Source: Nicotiana tabacum (Eukaryota; Streptophyta; Magnoliopsida; Solanales; Solanaceae). From it: 64,000 bases of DNA. Both the position numbers and the translations under genes were made by a program. Numbering within the stretch: position 1 is the first letter of the stretch; each line of letters begins with the position of its first letter. Shown in pieces: positions 47,117 to 58,174 of the stretch. The notes under the pieces are model-generated. The model searched no databases. It was not told where the DNA came from and worked only from the letters and a program-made list of their open reading frames with translations. The DNA lies in assembly GCF_000715075.1 (NCBI RefSeq), contig NC_134085.1:154408178-154472177 (forward strand), written 5' to 3'.

Positions 47117-48313
47117 CAAGGCCTAAACATCAACTGCAAGAGGTCTCTCCCCAACTGGAATATATTCCAAACTCCCCATACTCACCGCTTTCCTACTCAA
47201 GGCATCAGCCACCATATTGTCCTTCCCTGAATGGTACAAAATAGTGATTTCATAATCCTTTAGCAACTCCAACCATCTCCGCTGCCTCAAATTGAGATCC
47301 TTCTGTTTGAACAAGTGCTAGAGGCTACGATGATCAGTAAAAATCTCACAAGACACACCATACAAAAAATGCCTCCAGATCTTCAACGCGTGGACAATGG
47401 CAGCCAACTCCAAATCATGAACAGGGTAGTTCTTCTCATGGGGCTTCAACTTACGAGAAGCATAAGCAATAACTCTACCCTCCTACATCAATACACACCT
47501 AATACCAACTCTCAAAGCATCACAATACACGGTATATGAACCTGAAGCTGATGGCAAAACTAACACTAGAGTTGTGGTCAAGGCAGTCTTGAGCTTCTGA
47601 AATCTCTCCTCACACTCATCTGACCACATGAATGGAGCGCCCTTCTAAGTCAACTTGGTCAAGGGTGATGCGATAGATGAAAATCCCTGAACAAACTAAC
47701 GGTAATAACCTGCCAAACCAAGGAAGCTGCGAATCTTTATGGCTGAGGATGGTCTGGGCCAACTCTGAACCTTCTCTATCTTCTTCGGATCAACCTGAAT
47801 ACCCTCACTAGACACCACGTGCCCCAGAAACGCCACTAAACTAAGCCAAAACTTACACTTGGAGAACTTTGCATAAAGTTTCTCCTCCCTCAATCTCTGC
47901 AACACAATTCTCAAATGTTCTGCGTGCTCCTCCCGACTACGCAAGTACACCAGAACATCATCAAAGAAAACTATGACAAATGAGTCGAGATAAGGCTGAA
48001 ACACGATGTTCATCAAATGCATGAACGTTGCTGGGGCATTGGTCAGCCCAAAAGACATCACCAAGAACTCATAATGACCATATCGGGCCTTGAAAGTTGT
48101 CTTAAGAATATCCGAGTCCCTAATCTTCAACTGGTGATAACCTAAATGGAGATCAATCTTGGAGAACACTCTCGCTCCCTGAAGCTGGTCAAACAAATTA
48201 TCGATACAAGGCAAAGGATACTTGTTCTTGATTGTTACTTTGTTCAACTGCCTGTAATCAATGCACATCCTTATTGTGACATCCTTATTCTTAACGAATA
48301 GGACAGGTGCACC
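47117..48313 (-). pseudogene. Reverse transcriptase and RNase H of element C
   Basis: RT motifs: [56 protein letters not shown], and the catalytic box [11 protein letters not shown], where the usual YxDD is FFDD. Then [19 protein letters not shown] and [12 protein letters not shown] followed by a stop (47696). RNase H continues in pieces with several stops (near 47650, 47490 and 47315) and ends with [16 protein letters not shown]. Confidence 0.92.
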
Positions 48314-49003
48314 TCAAGGCAACACACTAGGCCGAATAAACCCCTTATTAAGGAGTTTCTGAAGCTGCTTTTTTAACTCATTCAACTCCGCTGGTGCCAT
48401 ACGATATGGTGGAATAGAAATGGGTTGAGTGCCCAGCACCAGATCAATACCAAAATCAATATCCTTGTCCGGTGGCATGCCCGGCAGGTCTGCAGGAAAC
48501 ACATCGGGAAAATCCCTCACAACAGGAATAGAATCAATACTAGGAGTTTCTGCACCGACATCCCTCACAAAGGCTAAATATGAAAGATAACCCTTCCCAA
48601 CTATACGCTGGGCCTTCCAGAATGAAATTACCTTACTGGGAACATAATCAGTCGAACCTCGCCACTCAATTTGTGGCACACCCGGCATAGCCAATGTCAC
48701 TGTCTTAGCATGACAGTCCAAAATAGCGCGATATGGAGATAGCCAATCCATGCCCAATATAACATCGAAGTCTACCATACATAACAACAAAAGATCCACT
48801 CGGGTCTCCAGACCCCCAATAGTCACCACACACGATCGGTACACACGGTCCACAATAATAGTATCGCCCACCAGAGTAGATATATGAACAAATGAAACAA
48901 GAGACTCACAGGGCATATTCCAATAACAAGCAAAGTATGATGACACATAAGAATAAGTGGAACCAGGATCAAATAATACAAAGGCATCTCTGTGATACAA
49001 TAC
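48314..49003 (-). pseudogene. Aspartic protease of element C
   Basis: LFDPGSTYSYVSSYFA is the active-site region (D-P-G-S), and VILGMDWL is the flap/ILG motif. The downstream linker (IPVVRDFPDVFPADLPGMPP, FGIDLVLGTQPISIPPYRM) leads toward RT. A frameshift near 48990 separates it from gag, and a TGA at 48314-48316 separates it from RT. Confidence 0.9.
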
Positions 49004-50555
49004 ATGTGATCACATCATCTGAAGCAATAGCATCGGGTCTAGCCGGGAGTGTATAGAAACAGGCCTGACCGCCACCTAATTGACCTCCCCCTCTAGGGCG
49101 ACCCCTAGCTGACTGACCTCTACCCCTAGCTGGTTGGGTGAGTGGTGGTAAGTAACCGGCGCTGAAGCCGATAGCTGACTCCTCTACTGAGATGAACCCC
49201 CAAGATAACGAGGACAGTGCCTCCACATATGACCCAACTCTCCACACTCATAGCAACTCTCTGGTGCTATAGAGGGGAACTGAAGGGAACCCCTAGCACC
49301 GAAATGATTAGCAGATTCACCTGGCATAGAAAAGCCCTAAACTGACGGAGCACGGGACGAACTCTGGGCTAGAAAGGCACTGAGTGATGACTGGTCCTGA
49401 GGAAAACTGTGAGAACCATGACCCGATAATGCCCTATGATAACCTGGGTGAGCTGACTAACTATGCCTGAATAGACGGCCTCTGCCATACTGAAACTGAC
49501 CCCTCGAAGGAACACCACCATAACTACCAGATCCCCGAGGCCTCTTGGCCTACTTCTCATCTCGCTCCTGGCGACGAACTAACTCAATCTCACGAGTGAT
49601 GTCAACAACCTCCTCAAAAGTAGCACCAGACACCCTCTCCCTGGTTATAAGAATCTGAAGCTTATACGTGAGGCCATCAACGAACCTCTTAATCCTCTCT
49701 CTCTCTCTGTAGGAACCAACCAAACAGCATGACGAGATAGCTCTGAGAACCTCATCTCATACTGCATCACAGTCATCTCTCCCTGATGCAACCACTCAAA
49801 CTGCCTGCGCAGCTCCTCTCTATGAGATTGTGGCACATACTTCGCCAAAAAAGAACGGAGACCTGCTGCCAGGTAAGGGGTGCTGCACCAACAGGCCTAC
49901 GCCTCTCATAAGCCTCCCACCAAGTGAAGGCGGCTCCAGAAAACTGAAAAATGGTAAATGTAACCCCGTTGGTCTCCAGAATACCCGTTGTACGAAGAAT
50001 CCTCTGACACTTGTCCAAGAAACCCTGGGCATCCTCGCATTTTGCACCACTGAAAGTAGGAGGCTGAAGTCTACCAAACCTCTCCAACCTGCGCTGCTCG
50101 TCCTCTAGCATAGCAGGAGCTACATAGTCCTAAACAACTACAATTGGTTGGGCTGGAGGTTCCCCTGGTGTCTGAAGTCCCTACAGGACCTACTCAGGTG
50201 TGCAAGCAGCGAGAGTCTGAGTGCCTCTCCCAGCCTGAGAAGTAGTTGTGGCTGTAGTAACTGAGACCGCCTGAGCTAGGCTAGTGCATACTGATAGAAT
50301 CTGAGCCAGGGCCTCATGAAGACCCAGAATCACAATGGGCACAGCTGGTGCCTAAGCTGGTGCTGCTGGAGCGTCCACAACTGGAACCTGATCATGAACT
50401 GGGGAGGTTGGTGGATCTGCAAGTGCTTCCCTAGCTGCTGTGCGGGCTACACCCTTACCCCTACCACAGCCTCGACCGCGTCCTTGGCCTCTAGTGGCCA
50501 CAGCTGGTGGTACCGATGGTCGTCCGTCCTAACTGGTCACTCGTGTCCTCACCAT
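49004..50555 (-). pseudogene. gag: gag of element C
   Basis: Starts at MVRTRVTS (50555) with a stop nine codons in, followed by a glycine/arginine-rich and proline/alanine-rich N-terminus with more stops. The capsid-like core has RFGRLQPPTFSGAKCEDAQG, FTWWEAYERRRP and LRRQFEWLHQGEMTVMQYEMRF. A CCHC zinc knuckle is visible in one frame at about 49215-49258 (CYECGELGHMWRHC). The C-terminal part is SARGRGQ-rich. Multiple frameshifts. Confidence 0.88.
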
Positions 50556-50740
50556 TTGTGAGAGAATAGGATAACAGAAGTTTAGTACTCGGATTAACAG
50601 ATTCGCACGACCAGAATTTTAAAAATATGAAGTTTTTTCCAAAGGTTCTGCAGCCTCCCGAGGATAAAAACAAACGTCTCTATACCGATCCGCGAGACTC
50701 CACTAAACATGCTCATGACTCGTGAGACCTATGTAACCTA

Positions 50741-50753
50741 GGATCCGATACCA
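50741..50753 (-). promoter_or_regulatory. Primer-binding site of element C
   Basis: Minus strand TGGTATCGGATCC, three bases after the LTR end (50757). The region 50556-50740 is untranslated leader. Confidence 0.7.
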
Positions 50754-50756
50754 ACT

Positions 50757-51678
50757 TGTCACGACCCTAAATCCAGACATGGTCGTGATGGCGCCTATCG
50801 TGAAACAAGTACAGCCGACACAAACCCCAAATACCAATTAACTGTTATTTAATTCATAATTAAGCCATTAATAAGTGATAAATTCCAAAATAAAGTGAAA
50901 TAGAACAAATACGGAAACAAACACAGCCTGACATCAGGGTGTCACCAGTCATTAGCATCTAAACATTTGTCTAAGAGTATGAAAGAGACTATGTAGTCTA
51001 TTACAGAACTAATACAAAGGAAAGTATGATAAGAGGGAGAAGCACTGGGCTGCGAACGCCGAGCAGCTACCTAGTAAACTCTGAACAACCTGCTGGAAGC
51101 AATCATCCCTCGCTAGCGAGACCCGAGGCTCCTAAATCTGCACACGGGGTGCAGGGAGTAATGTGAATATGCCAACTCAGTGAGTAATAAAAGTAAAGGC
51201 AGATAATCGATAAAAAAACACGTAAAACACAGCAAAATGCTACAAAGAGGCAGTGTAAAACCAGAACAAGGCAATAATCAGTAAAAACTCATAGAAACAC
51301 CTTAGTTCAATAAAAACCTCTTTAAAACAACTTTTAGCAGTTAAACGAGTGAATGAAAAGCAGTGAGAAAAGATAGACACATAAAATCAGCCCCTCGGAC
51401 AAAATACCAATAGAATCAGCCCTCGGGCTATCTCACAATCACTCGTATCAGCCCCTCGGGCAATAACATAGAACAACATCAGCCCCTCGGGCTATATCAC
51501 ATCTCACACTGGGTACCCGCGCTCACTGGGAGTGTACAGACTCCGGGAGGGGCCACTTACGGCCCAAGCACAATATCAAGTCATCTCGTGGCATAATCAA
51601 ACAGGCACTCGGCCTTATAACAAGCCACCTTGTGGCATAACAAATCAGGCCCTCGGCCTCATAATCATGAATCAGTAT
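50757..51678 (-). repeat. Partial 5' LTR of element C
   Basis: Plus strand begins TGTCACGACCC. Contains CAGCCCCTCGGGC repeats (51390-51500) and the CTGCACACGGGGTGCAGG inverted repeat near 51138-51155, features also seen in LTR X in the other orientation. Cut at 51678 by element D. Confidence 0.87.
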
Positions 51679-51903
51679 TGTAAATGCCTAATTTTCGCCT
51701 ATATATATATAATATGTATGTGTGTGTGTGTGTGTGTTTGTTCTTATTTGTGTATGCATAGGTTTTAAGAGTTGAGTAATGGTTTGATAAATGGGGTGGG
51801 GTTTGAGCTAGTGTAATTTAATTAAAATTGTGCCGAAATTGGCACAAAATTTGAGCCCAAAGAGCCCAAACCCGGTCCAAAAGAGGGCTGCCAAGAAGAG
51901 CTT

Positions 51904-51940
51904 AAAACGACGTAGTTTTATCTTGAAACTACGTCGTTTT
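51904..51940. promoter_or_regulatory. 15-bp perfect inverted repeat in U3 of D
   Basis: AAAACGACGTAGTTT (51904-51918) and its exact reverse complement (51926-51940), 7-nt loop, about 80 bases before the TATA-like box. Each arm has an ACGT core. Confidence 0.75.
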
Positions 51941-52016
51941 GGTTAAGTGACAAGATTCAATCTCATCCACCCATCTTGATTTAATCCAACGATCCTAGTT
52001 TGATCTTCATACTAGG

Positions 52017-52025
52017 TATTTAAAG
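52017..52025 (+). promoter_or_regulatory. Putative TATA-like box of element D LTR
   Basis: TATTTAAAG; weaker than the TATA boxes of B and the solo LTR. Confidence 0.35.
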
Positions 52026-53960
52026 CCTAAAATCCCCAAAATATTTCTCCATTTCCCCCTTATTTCCTCTCTCTTCTTTTCCTCTCTTCCATATCTCCAA
52101 ACCAAATCATAAAAAAATCCCTCAAACTCCTTGAATCGTAGATCTAGGAAACTTTCCCGTCACTTTTTTGCCCAAATTCTTGAAGCTCCAACCACTACCA
52201 CCCCAAAATACCTACATCAATGGATAGAGCTCCTCAAGACCTAGCTATTGATGTCAATTCTACCCAAAAAATCCGGCGACCAAAATCCGGCCTAATTTCG
52301 GCGACCTCCCGGAACACCCTCTTTGGTATACTTTTCGGCCTTTTGATGTGTAAAATGGTAAAATACTATTCTTTTTCATGGCTGATTTTTTTATTTTATT
52401 TTTAATTTTCAGATTTTAGTTTTGTCTAATATTAATTATTTTAGCATTAGTTTTTGAAGTTTGAAATGTTAAATTTTCTGTTTTTGCACTTGTTGAAGTA
52501 GTAAAATAGTTTTGTATTGATAAAAGTGAGGTAATGAAAAATACTTAAGAGTATATGGTACTTGTTTGGTTGTTTGTTTACTACTTCAAGACTCTTTGAG
52601 TACAACACTCAAAAGTCAAATTATTTGGTATGAAAATGTAGACCTTTGGACATTATTTGAATAAAGTCTATCTTTGAATAGTGGAGAGCAGATTTTGTTT
52701 GAAATACTTGATAAGATTTGAATGAGAAAGTCTTGCTTTTTGAATTTAAGAGTAGATTTTGTAGAAAAATCTGTCAAAAATATTGATTTTTAATTTTTTG
52801 AAATAGCTGGTTGTTTTGATATATAGAGGGGACTCCATCACACTTCCAGAGGGGGCATTTTTTATAATTGCTTTGTCACAAAAACAAAAAAAACAAAAAA
52901 TCAGCAGTTGAACACATGAAAAGTAAGCTGAAATAGTGAGCTTTGGGAGTGAATCTTAGAGTGCAAACTTTTAAAAAAGTATAAGTCCTCTTTAGAGTTC
53001 GTTTCTGGGTTCCCTCTCTAAATTTTCGGGTTGTTTTAACACGGATTTGCTGCTGGTTTTATGCTGCTTTAGTTGCTGAACTACTGTTTATTCTTTTGCT
53101 ACCAGGTAATCCTTTAAGACTAGTAATGTACGTATTTTCAGCAATGGGAACAACTTGAACATGCTGCACCATTTAAATATGTTTGATGTGATGAATAGTT
53201 TGACAACAAAAGAGCTTGTATGTTATTGTTATGTATCAAGCATGTGATAATATGAATATAGTCCTTCATAATACTTGAATATTGAGTTATAAGTTTTTGA
53301 ATGTGATATTTAAGTCGTTTATGGATTTTTTTAAGCATGTTTTCAAGCTATTATATCCGAGTAACAATGCTAAGTATGTCATGAATGACTTTAGGTGTAT
53401 AACACATAGCATGAGTTCGTTTTAGTTGCTGAAATTTCACTGCCAACATATGTTTCTAGGAATGTTGTGATAATATCTTTGTGAATCTGGCCATTTTGTC
53501 GGATTAGCAAAAATGACTGTTTTTGTAAAGTGGGCATTTATACAATTGTGACTATGTAGTTAATGGTCATGAACTCAAACTAAGTAAAGAGCTAAGATTG
53601 TATCAACTTTGGGCCTTATTGAATCAAAGATAAAAGTTGGCTCATTTACCTTTAAATAACAAAATTACCCCTTTTCTTCTATATAGCATTGGGCCAATTG
53701 AAAGTCATTTCTTGGCTCATTTTAATAATAAATTCCAGCAGCCCAAAAGCTCCATACAAGCTGGCCCATTTTTTTTAACAAGAAGTTGGCTCATTTCTTT
53801 TAAAATAGATAAAGTTGGTCCAACATTTATTTGCATAATTTTTCCCTACTATAAAGCTCGAAAAAATAATAATAATATCAGATTTTTCTACTATTTTAAT
53901 TAACTAGTTTTCCTTTAATTAATTTAAACGTTAGGCAAATAGTAGGTGCGCTTTAACTTT

Positions 53961-54283
53961 ACGGACTCACTTGTGTAGCGTGACGCTTAACTTTTAATAA
54001 GTTAATTCATTAATTTCATGTCATATTCAATAGTTTTAATTAATTTATAAATCTTTTGTCATAATCACGGATTCACTTGCGTAGCGTGGTAGTGACATTT
54101 AATAAATTTTCTGAAAAAAAGAGGGTTAATGTTTCCTCCAACACAATTGCAACAATTCTTTCAAAAGTAAATAACGTGCTAACAATCGTCCATCATAATT
54201 GCGAATTCGCTTGCGTAGCGCCGTTATGACTAAATAATAAATTTCGTCGATCACGCATTCACTTGCGTAGTGTGGTTATGACA
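53961..54283 (+). repeat. Four dispersed CACTTGCGTAGCG motifs in U5 of D
   Basis: Copies at about 53961-53985, 54066-54096, 54196-54230 and 54249-54283, each of form ATTCACTTGCGTAGCG followed by TGGT/CGTTATGAC. They occupy the place where A and B carry two GGTGCATTTATGTGAC motifs. Confidence 0.8.
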
Positions 54284-54416
54284 TCTTATTATTCAAAAAT
54301 ATTCTTTAATTTTTCCTAATAATCAAGAGATAAAAGAGGATAGGTAAAACATGAAAATAATATAAATCACAGTTTGTCCAAAATTAATTCAAGCCAAGTT
54401 TAAGTCAATAAAGTGA

Positions 54417-54468
54417 CCGTGCTAGAACCACGGAACTCGGGGAATGCCTTATACCTTCTCCCCGATCA
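54417..54468 (+). promoter_or_regulatory. U5 stem-loops H1 and H2 (element D)
   Basis: H1 (54417-54433) is the same perfect stem as in B. H2 uses CGGGGA with TCCCCG, so both arms are one base longer than the CGGGA/TCCCG of the other copies: a compensatory change. Confidence 0.65.
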
Positions 54469-54555
54469 ACAAAATTTCCTACCCGAACTTTGTTTTCACG
54501 GATCGATTAAAATAGAGTCAAACCTTCCTTTGACTAGGGATCCAAATAAATGGTG

Positions 54556-54596
54556 ACTTGGAACACCGAAAAAATCAATTCTAAGTGGCGACTCTG
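54556..54596 (+). promoter_or_regulatory. U5 stem-loop H3 and primer-site-like motif (element D)
   Basis: ACTTGGAA (54556-54563) pairs with TTCTAAGT (54579-54586) by 8 pairs including one G-U; relative to the other copies a G-C pair is replaced by A-U. Followed by TGGCGACTCTG (54586-54596). Confidence 0.65.
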
Positions 54597-54706
54597 AACA
54601 ATAAAATAATCTCTATTAAAATTTTATCACTTTAATTGGAAAAATGCTTTTGCCCATACACATATTATTATTATTTTGAGGGGTAGAAAAGGAGGTGTGA
54701 CAGCTC

Positions 54707-54724
54707 TGGTGACTCTGCTGGGGA
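54707..54724 (+). promoter_or_regulatory. Primer-binding site of element D
   Basis: TGGTGACTCTGCTGGGGA, four bases after the LTR. Confidence 0.9.
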
Positions 54725-56166
54725 ACTACATAAGAATTCGAGCTTGTACATGTTGACTTTTTATTTGGCTTTATTAATTTTGTAAATATTATGATTTATT
54801 TGTGCCTAATGTGCTACCTGTTCGCTTTTTATCATTTTGATATTGTTGAAGTGTACATATAAACTGTTTTCTCACGCACCCCCTCTGAGTCTTTTTGAAA
54901 TTAAAAATTTGGCATTTGCTTGACATAGCCCGCATTCTTTGAGATAGCCGAGGTGTTCGTCACCTGGTGAAGGATTTTAGTCACACATATTTTAGGCGGG
55001 GAGTACCACCAGTTAAGCCGGAAAGCAATGCTACCGGTACACTGACCCTCCTCGGCTTGAGTTGTCCGCTCGAGTAAGCCAGTCTAGATACCTTCTCCAA
55101 TATGATCTAAACCTAGAAGAACAAGCCTCATGTCGGATATCCCTAGTAGGTTTGCTTTATTTGCATCACGTGCATTTGACTTAGCGAAACTCGGCATAGG
55201 GGTCGGGTCCGTATAAGACAAGTATCCTCTTTGAGACCATCATATTCACGTATGTGCTACTTGATACATCATTTGGAAGGCTTACTTGCATTGTCGACTG
55301 ATTTTAAAAAAAATTAGTGTAATTATTAAAAATGAAAAAAAAAAGAGAATAATTCTCCTAGTTTAGTGCAAATAAACCTTTTTTTTAAAAAAAATATATA
55401 TATTTTGTAGTAGTCTGGTGTGAGTTGTAAAGATTAATTTTCATTAAAAAAAACAAAAGGGGAGAGTACCCTGTTTTACTAAACTACGCGGGTTTGATTC
55501 TCACCGGATGTGAGATACGTAGGCAACCTCCATCGGGTTCAGCCCACATGTTTCAAAAAAAAGGGAGCATAAAATTTTCAAAAAAAAGGCCTATTTTGGT
55601 CACCTTTTACTGTCTGGCCTTCATGTTCCAGCTGTTTTGCCAAGACAGCCTTAAAATCTTCCTGGGAAGTGCTGAAGGGCCATTTTTGTAAAAATAGTTA
55701 CTTTATCCATATTTATTCATATTTTACCATTTTGCCCTTATGTCTGGCCATTTTTGTCGAAGCAACTTTAAACCTTTCCGGAAAGATTATTTTTGCAAAA
55801 AGTAGCTATTTTTATCTGGTTATACTCATATTGCAAAGGATCATTTTCGTAAAAATAGTTTTTTTTTTATTTATTATTTTGTCTATTTTTATTGTTTTGT
55901 TCCTGTGTTTGGCTGTTTTTGCCGAGACATCCTTTATGCCTTCTATGGAAGTATTAAAGGGCCGTTTTGTAATAATAGCCATTTTTCTGCTTTTATCATT
56001 TCAACTTTTGTGTCCGGTAATTTCAAAATATATATTGTAATTAAAAAAAATAGATCGAGTCCTAAATTGACCAAAAAATATAATAAAATAAAATAATGAA
56101 TGATCATAATTTGCATATAGTTTAGGTAAGTCCTAACCCTTTTTTTATCTTATTCTTAAGATCACC
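54725..56166 (+). other. 5' leader of element D
   Basis: Untranslated leader colinear with that of B in blocks. TATA-like CATATAAACTG about 133 nt after the primer site (54857-54867), A-rich stretch (55303-55460), boundary module (55481-55543), then three imperfect copies of a ~140-bp repeat (about 55600-56000) around GGGCCATTTTTGTAAAAATAG. Apparent ORFs at 55494-56096 fall on these repeats. Confidence 0.78.
55481..55543 (+). other. Boundary module in the leader (element D)
   Basis: AACTACG, TTTGATTCTCACC, GATACGTAGGCAACC, CGGGTTCAG. Same position as in A and B. Confidence 0.67.
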
Positions 56167-58174
56167 ATGAGTTCTCCACAAAGAAGCAGTCAGAAAAGGG
56201 TAAGGGATGAGACACCTCCTATATTCTTGATCAGAGATAAGACCACGAGTAGTCTCGGTAATTGGTGGGCTAGTTTTGCTACATGGGAACGGAATTATCA
56301 AGTTCCTCACCAACCTCATGAGAATTAAACCTAACAGAGATTTAATCGAGGCTCTAGTAGGTTTTGGGACCCCGCAAACAATGTCTTCAGGTTCAAAGGT
56401 TGTGAAATGATACCCATATTGGAAAAATTAGGTGGGTTCACCGGATTGGGGAGAGACCTTCGTGGGAAAAGGCCTGCTGCTTCGAGAAAAGTTGGTGTGA
56501 ACAACTTTTTAAAGAAGTTATGCCTTCGTCGAATTCCAATGGTTTGCTTAAATGAAGGTTGGGTTCCGTCGGAATATTTTTATGACAGATTTGGGGACGA
56601 GAAAAGGTTTGAGAACTTCCCGGGCACAGAATTCGTCAACCAGTTGAGTTACGATGCTTAGAGGGAGTTGAGAATCTTCGCGTTCATGATATCATTTCTA
56701 GGGATCATGGTCTTTCCGGAGCGTGGTAGGAGCATCAGAATTCGATTGGTTGTGGTACTCGTATTTGCAAAGTAGCGAGGATCATACCATTTTTCCCATG
56801 ATTTTGGGAGATATTTTTCGAGCTTTTACCCGTTGTCAAGAAGGTAAAGATTACTTTGAGGGATGCAACATTCTACTGCATATGTGGTTCATAGAGCACC
56901 TTTATCATCATCCAATAGTAGTAAATTTCAATGATGATTGGCTGAATTACATTGGATGTCACCCAGACAGAGCTGCGAGTTGTAATCTTCCAGAGGGGGT
57001 GAGGGCTTGGCAGACATTACTTGGCTCATTGAGTGCTGATAGAATCACTTGGAACTATTATTGGTTCCCTTCTGCTAGGGTCATGCATATGTCGATGTAT
57101 CGCCCATTCTTTATACTCATGGGTTTTAGGGGTTTCCAACACTATGCGCCTTTACGCGTCATGCGCCAGTTAGGGAGAGAGCAAAAGGGGCCCCCGATTG
57201 AGGACATGCGCTCGTTCATGTGGGAATTCAAGGGAGAGGAACCTCTAAGGGAGTCATATGCACAGAAGATTTGGTTTGGTAGTCGATTTTCTAATTTAGA
57301 CGAGATGGTAGTTGATCGTGAACGTGAGGAGGTAAGCCTCACATACCTTGAGTGGTTTAATAACTAGGCTATCCCCGAGCAAAGGACAGAGAGATTCATA
57401 CGGCACACAGTTGATTGGGAGAGAGAGATCGAGGTCAGAGTTAGAGAAACCAGAAGGGAAGTGGCGCAAGAGTTCCAATCTCGTATTGACACTTTACAAG
57501 AAGATAAGGGCATTCTGGAGACAGCCATTGACGTACAACAAGCTAATTTTGAGCGGGAAAAGGCTTAGTGGGCACGAGAGAAGCAAGCACTCAAAGCCCA
57601 AATTCTAAAGAAGAAAATAGTCACAACCGCTCAGCAGCAAGAAGAGAAAGAAGCCTAGTTCAGGGTAGTCCGTGATCATGAACGTAGAGGTTTCGCTCCA
57701 TTAATCCAAGGTCTGAGGGATCAGATAGGGGGAGTTGAGTCAAGCAAAGAGAGCCAAATCGCGGAGTTTGAAATAGAAAGACACCACTACCAAAAGGTGA
57801 TCAATCAATTAGAAGCAGAGTTGCTAAAAGTTCGGCGCCAGAAAGATATGGCCTTGGACCGCGAGCGTGATGCGCTGGATCTAACTAAGATCCGTGGTCG
57901 GTAGAATCAAGAGCTGCACGTGGCTCAGGAATACATTAAGGGAAAGATCCTCGAGGTAGCCACATATACCTCAAGAGCATGCAGGAGTTGCCAAGGCATG
58001 ACGCCCGAGCGGTTTGCAGAAGTATCATTGAACGTTGTTAATGCTGGTGGACTCTACTGCAGAGATCCAAGTCTTCTTTTAGTTATCAGTCCTTTTCATT
58101 ATGCTTTTGTTGTTTCTAAGTCTATAAGAGTCTTTTGGTGTTGTTTTGACTTTTATTCTAAAAAGACTATTTGA
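56167..58174 (+). pseudogene. ORF1 of element D, plant-mobile-domain-like with coiled coil, broken
   Basis: Start chosen at MSSPQRSSQK (56167), after the leader repeats. The reading shifts near 56295, and the family blocks follow: ALVGFWDPANNVFRFKGCEM, GFTGLGRDL, SFLGIMVFPERG, then after a shift near 56750 ILGDIFRAFTRCQEGKDYFEG, MWFIEHL and PLRVMRQLGREQ. The second half is a charged coiled coil (REIEVRVRETRREVAQEF, ERDALDLTKIRGR) with stops near 57366, 57568, 57656 and 57904, and a CQGMTPERF segment where A and B have C/FEDMT. More divergent than A and B are from each other. Function unknown. Confidence 0.83.

Larger units (their letters stand above)
46191..51678 (-). mobile_element. Element C: decayed Tekay/Del-type Ty3/gypsy element
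   Basis: Minus-strand element with gag, protease, RT/RNase H and integrase in the usual order, plus primer site and partial 5' LTR. The integrase end and everything after it are cut off by LTR F at 46190, and the 5' LTR is cut by element D at 51678. Many stops and frameshifts mark it as the oldest layer here. Confidence 0.9.
51679..54702 (+). repeat. 5' LTR of element D (3024 bp)
   Basis: Starts TGTAAATGCC and ends GGTGTGACA. Features: (TG)n near 51716, a 15-bp perfect inverted repeat (51904-51940), a TATA-like box near 52017, four dispersed CACTTGCGTAG motifs in U5, stem-loops H1-H3, and the primer-site-like motif. No supported ORF. Confidence 0.93.
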
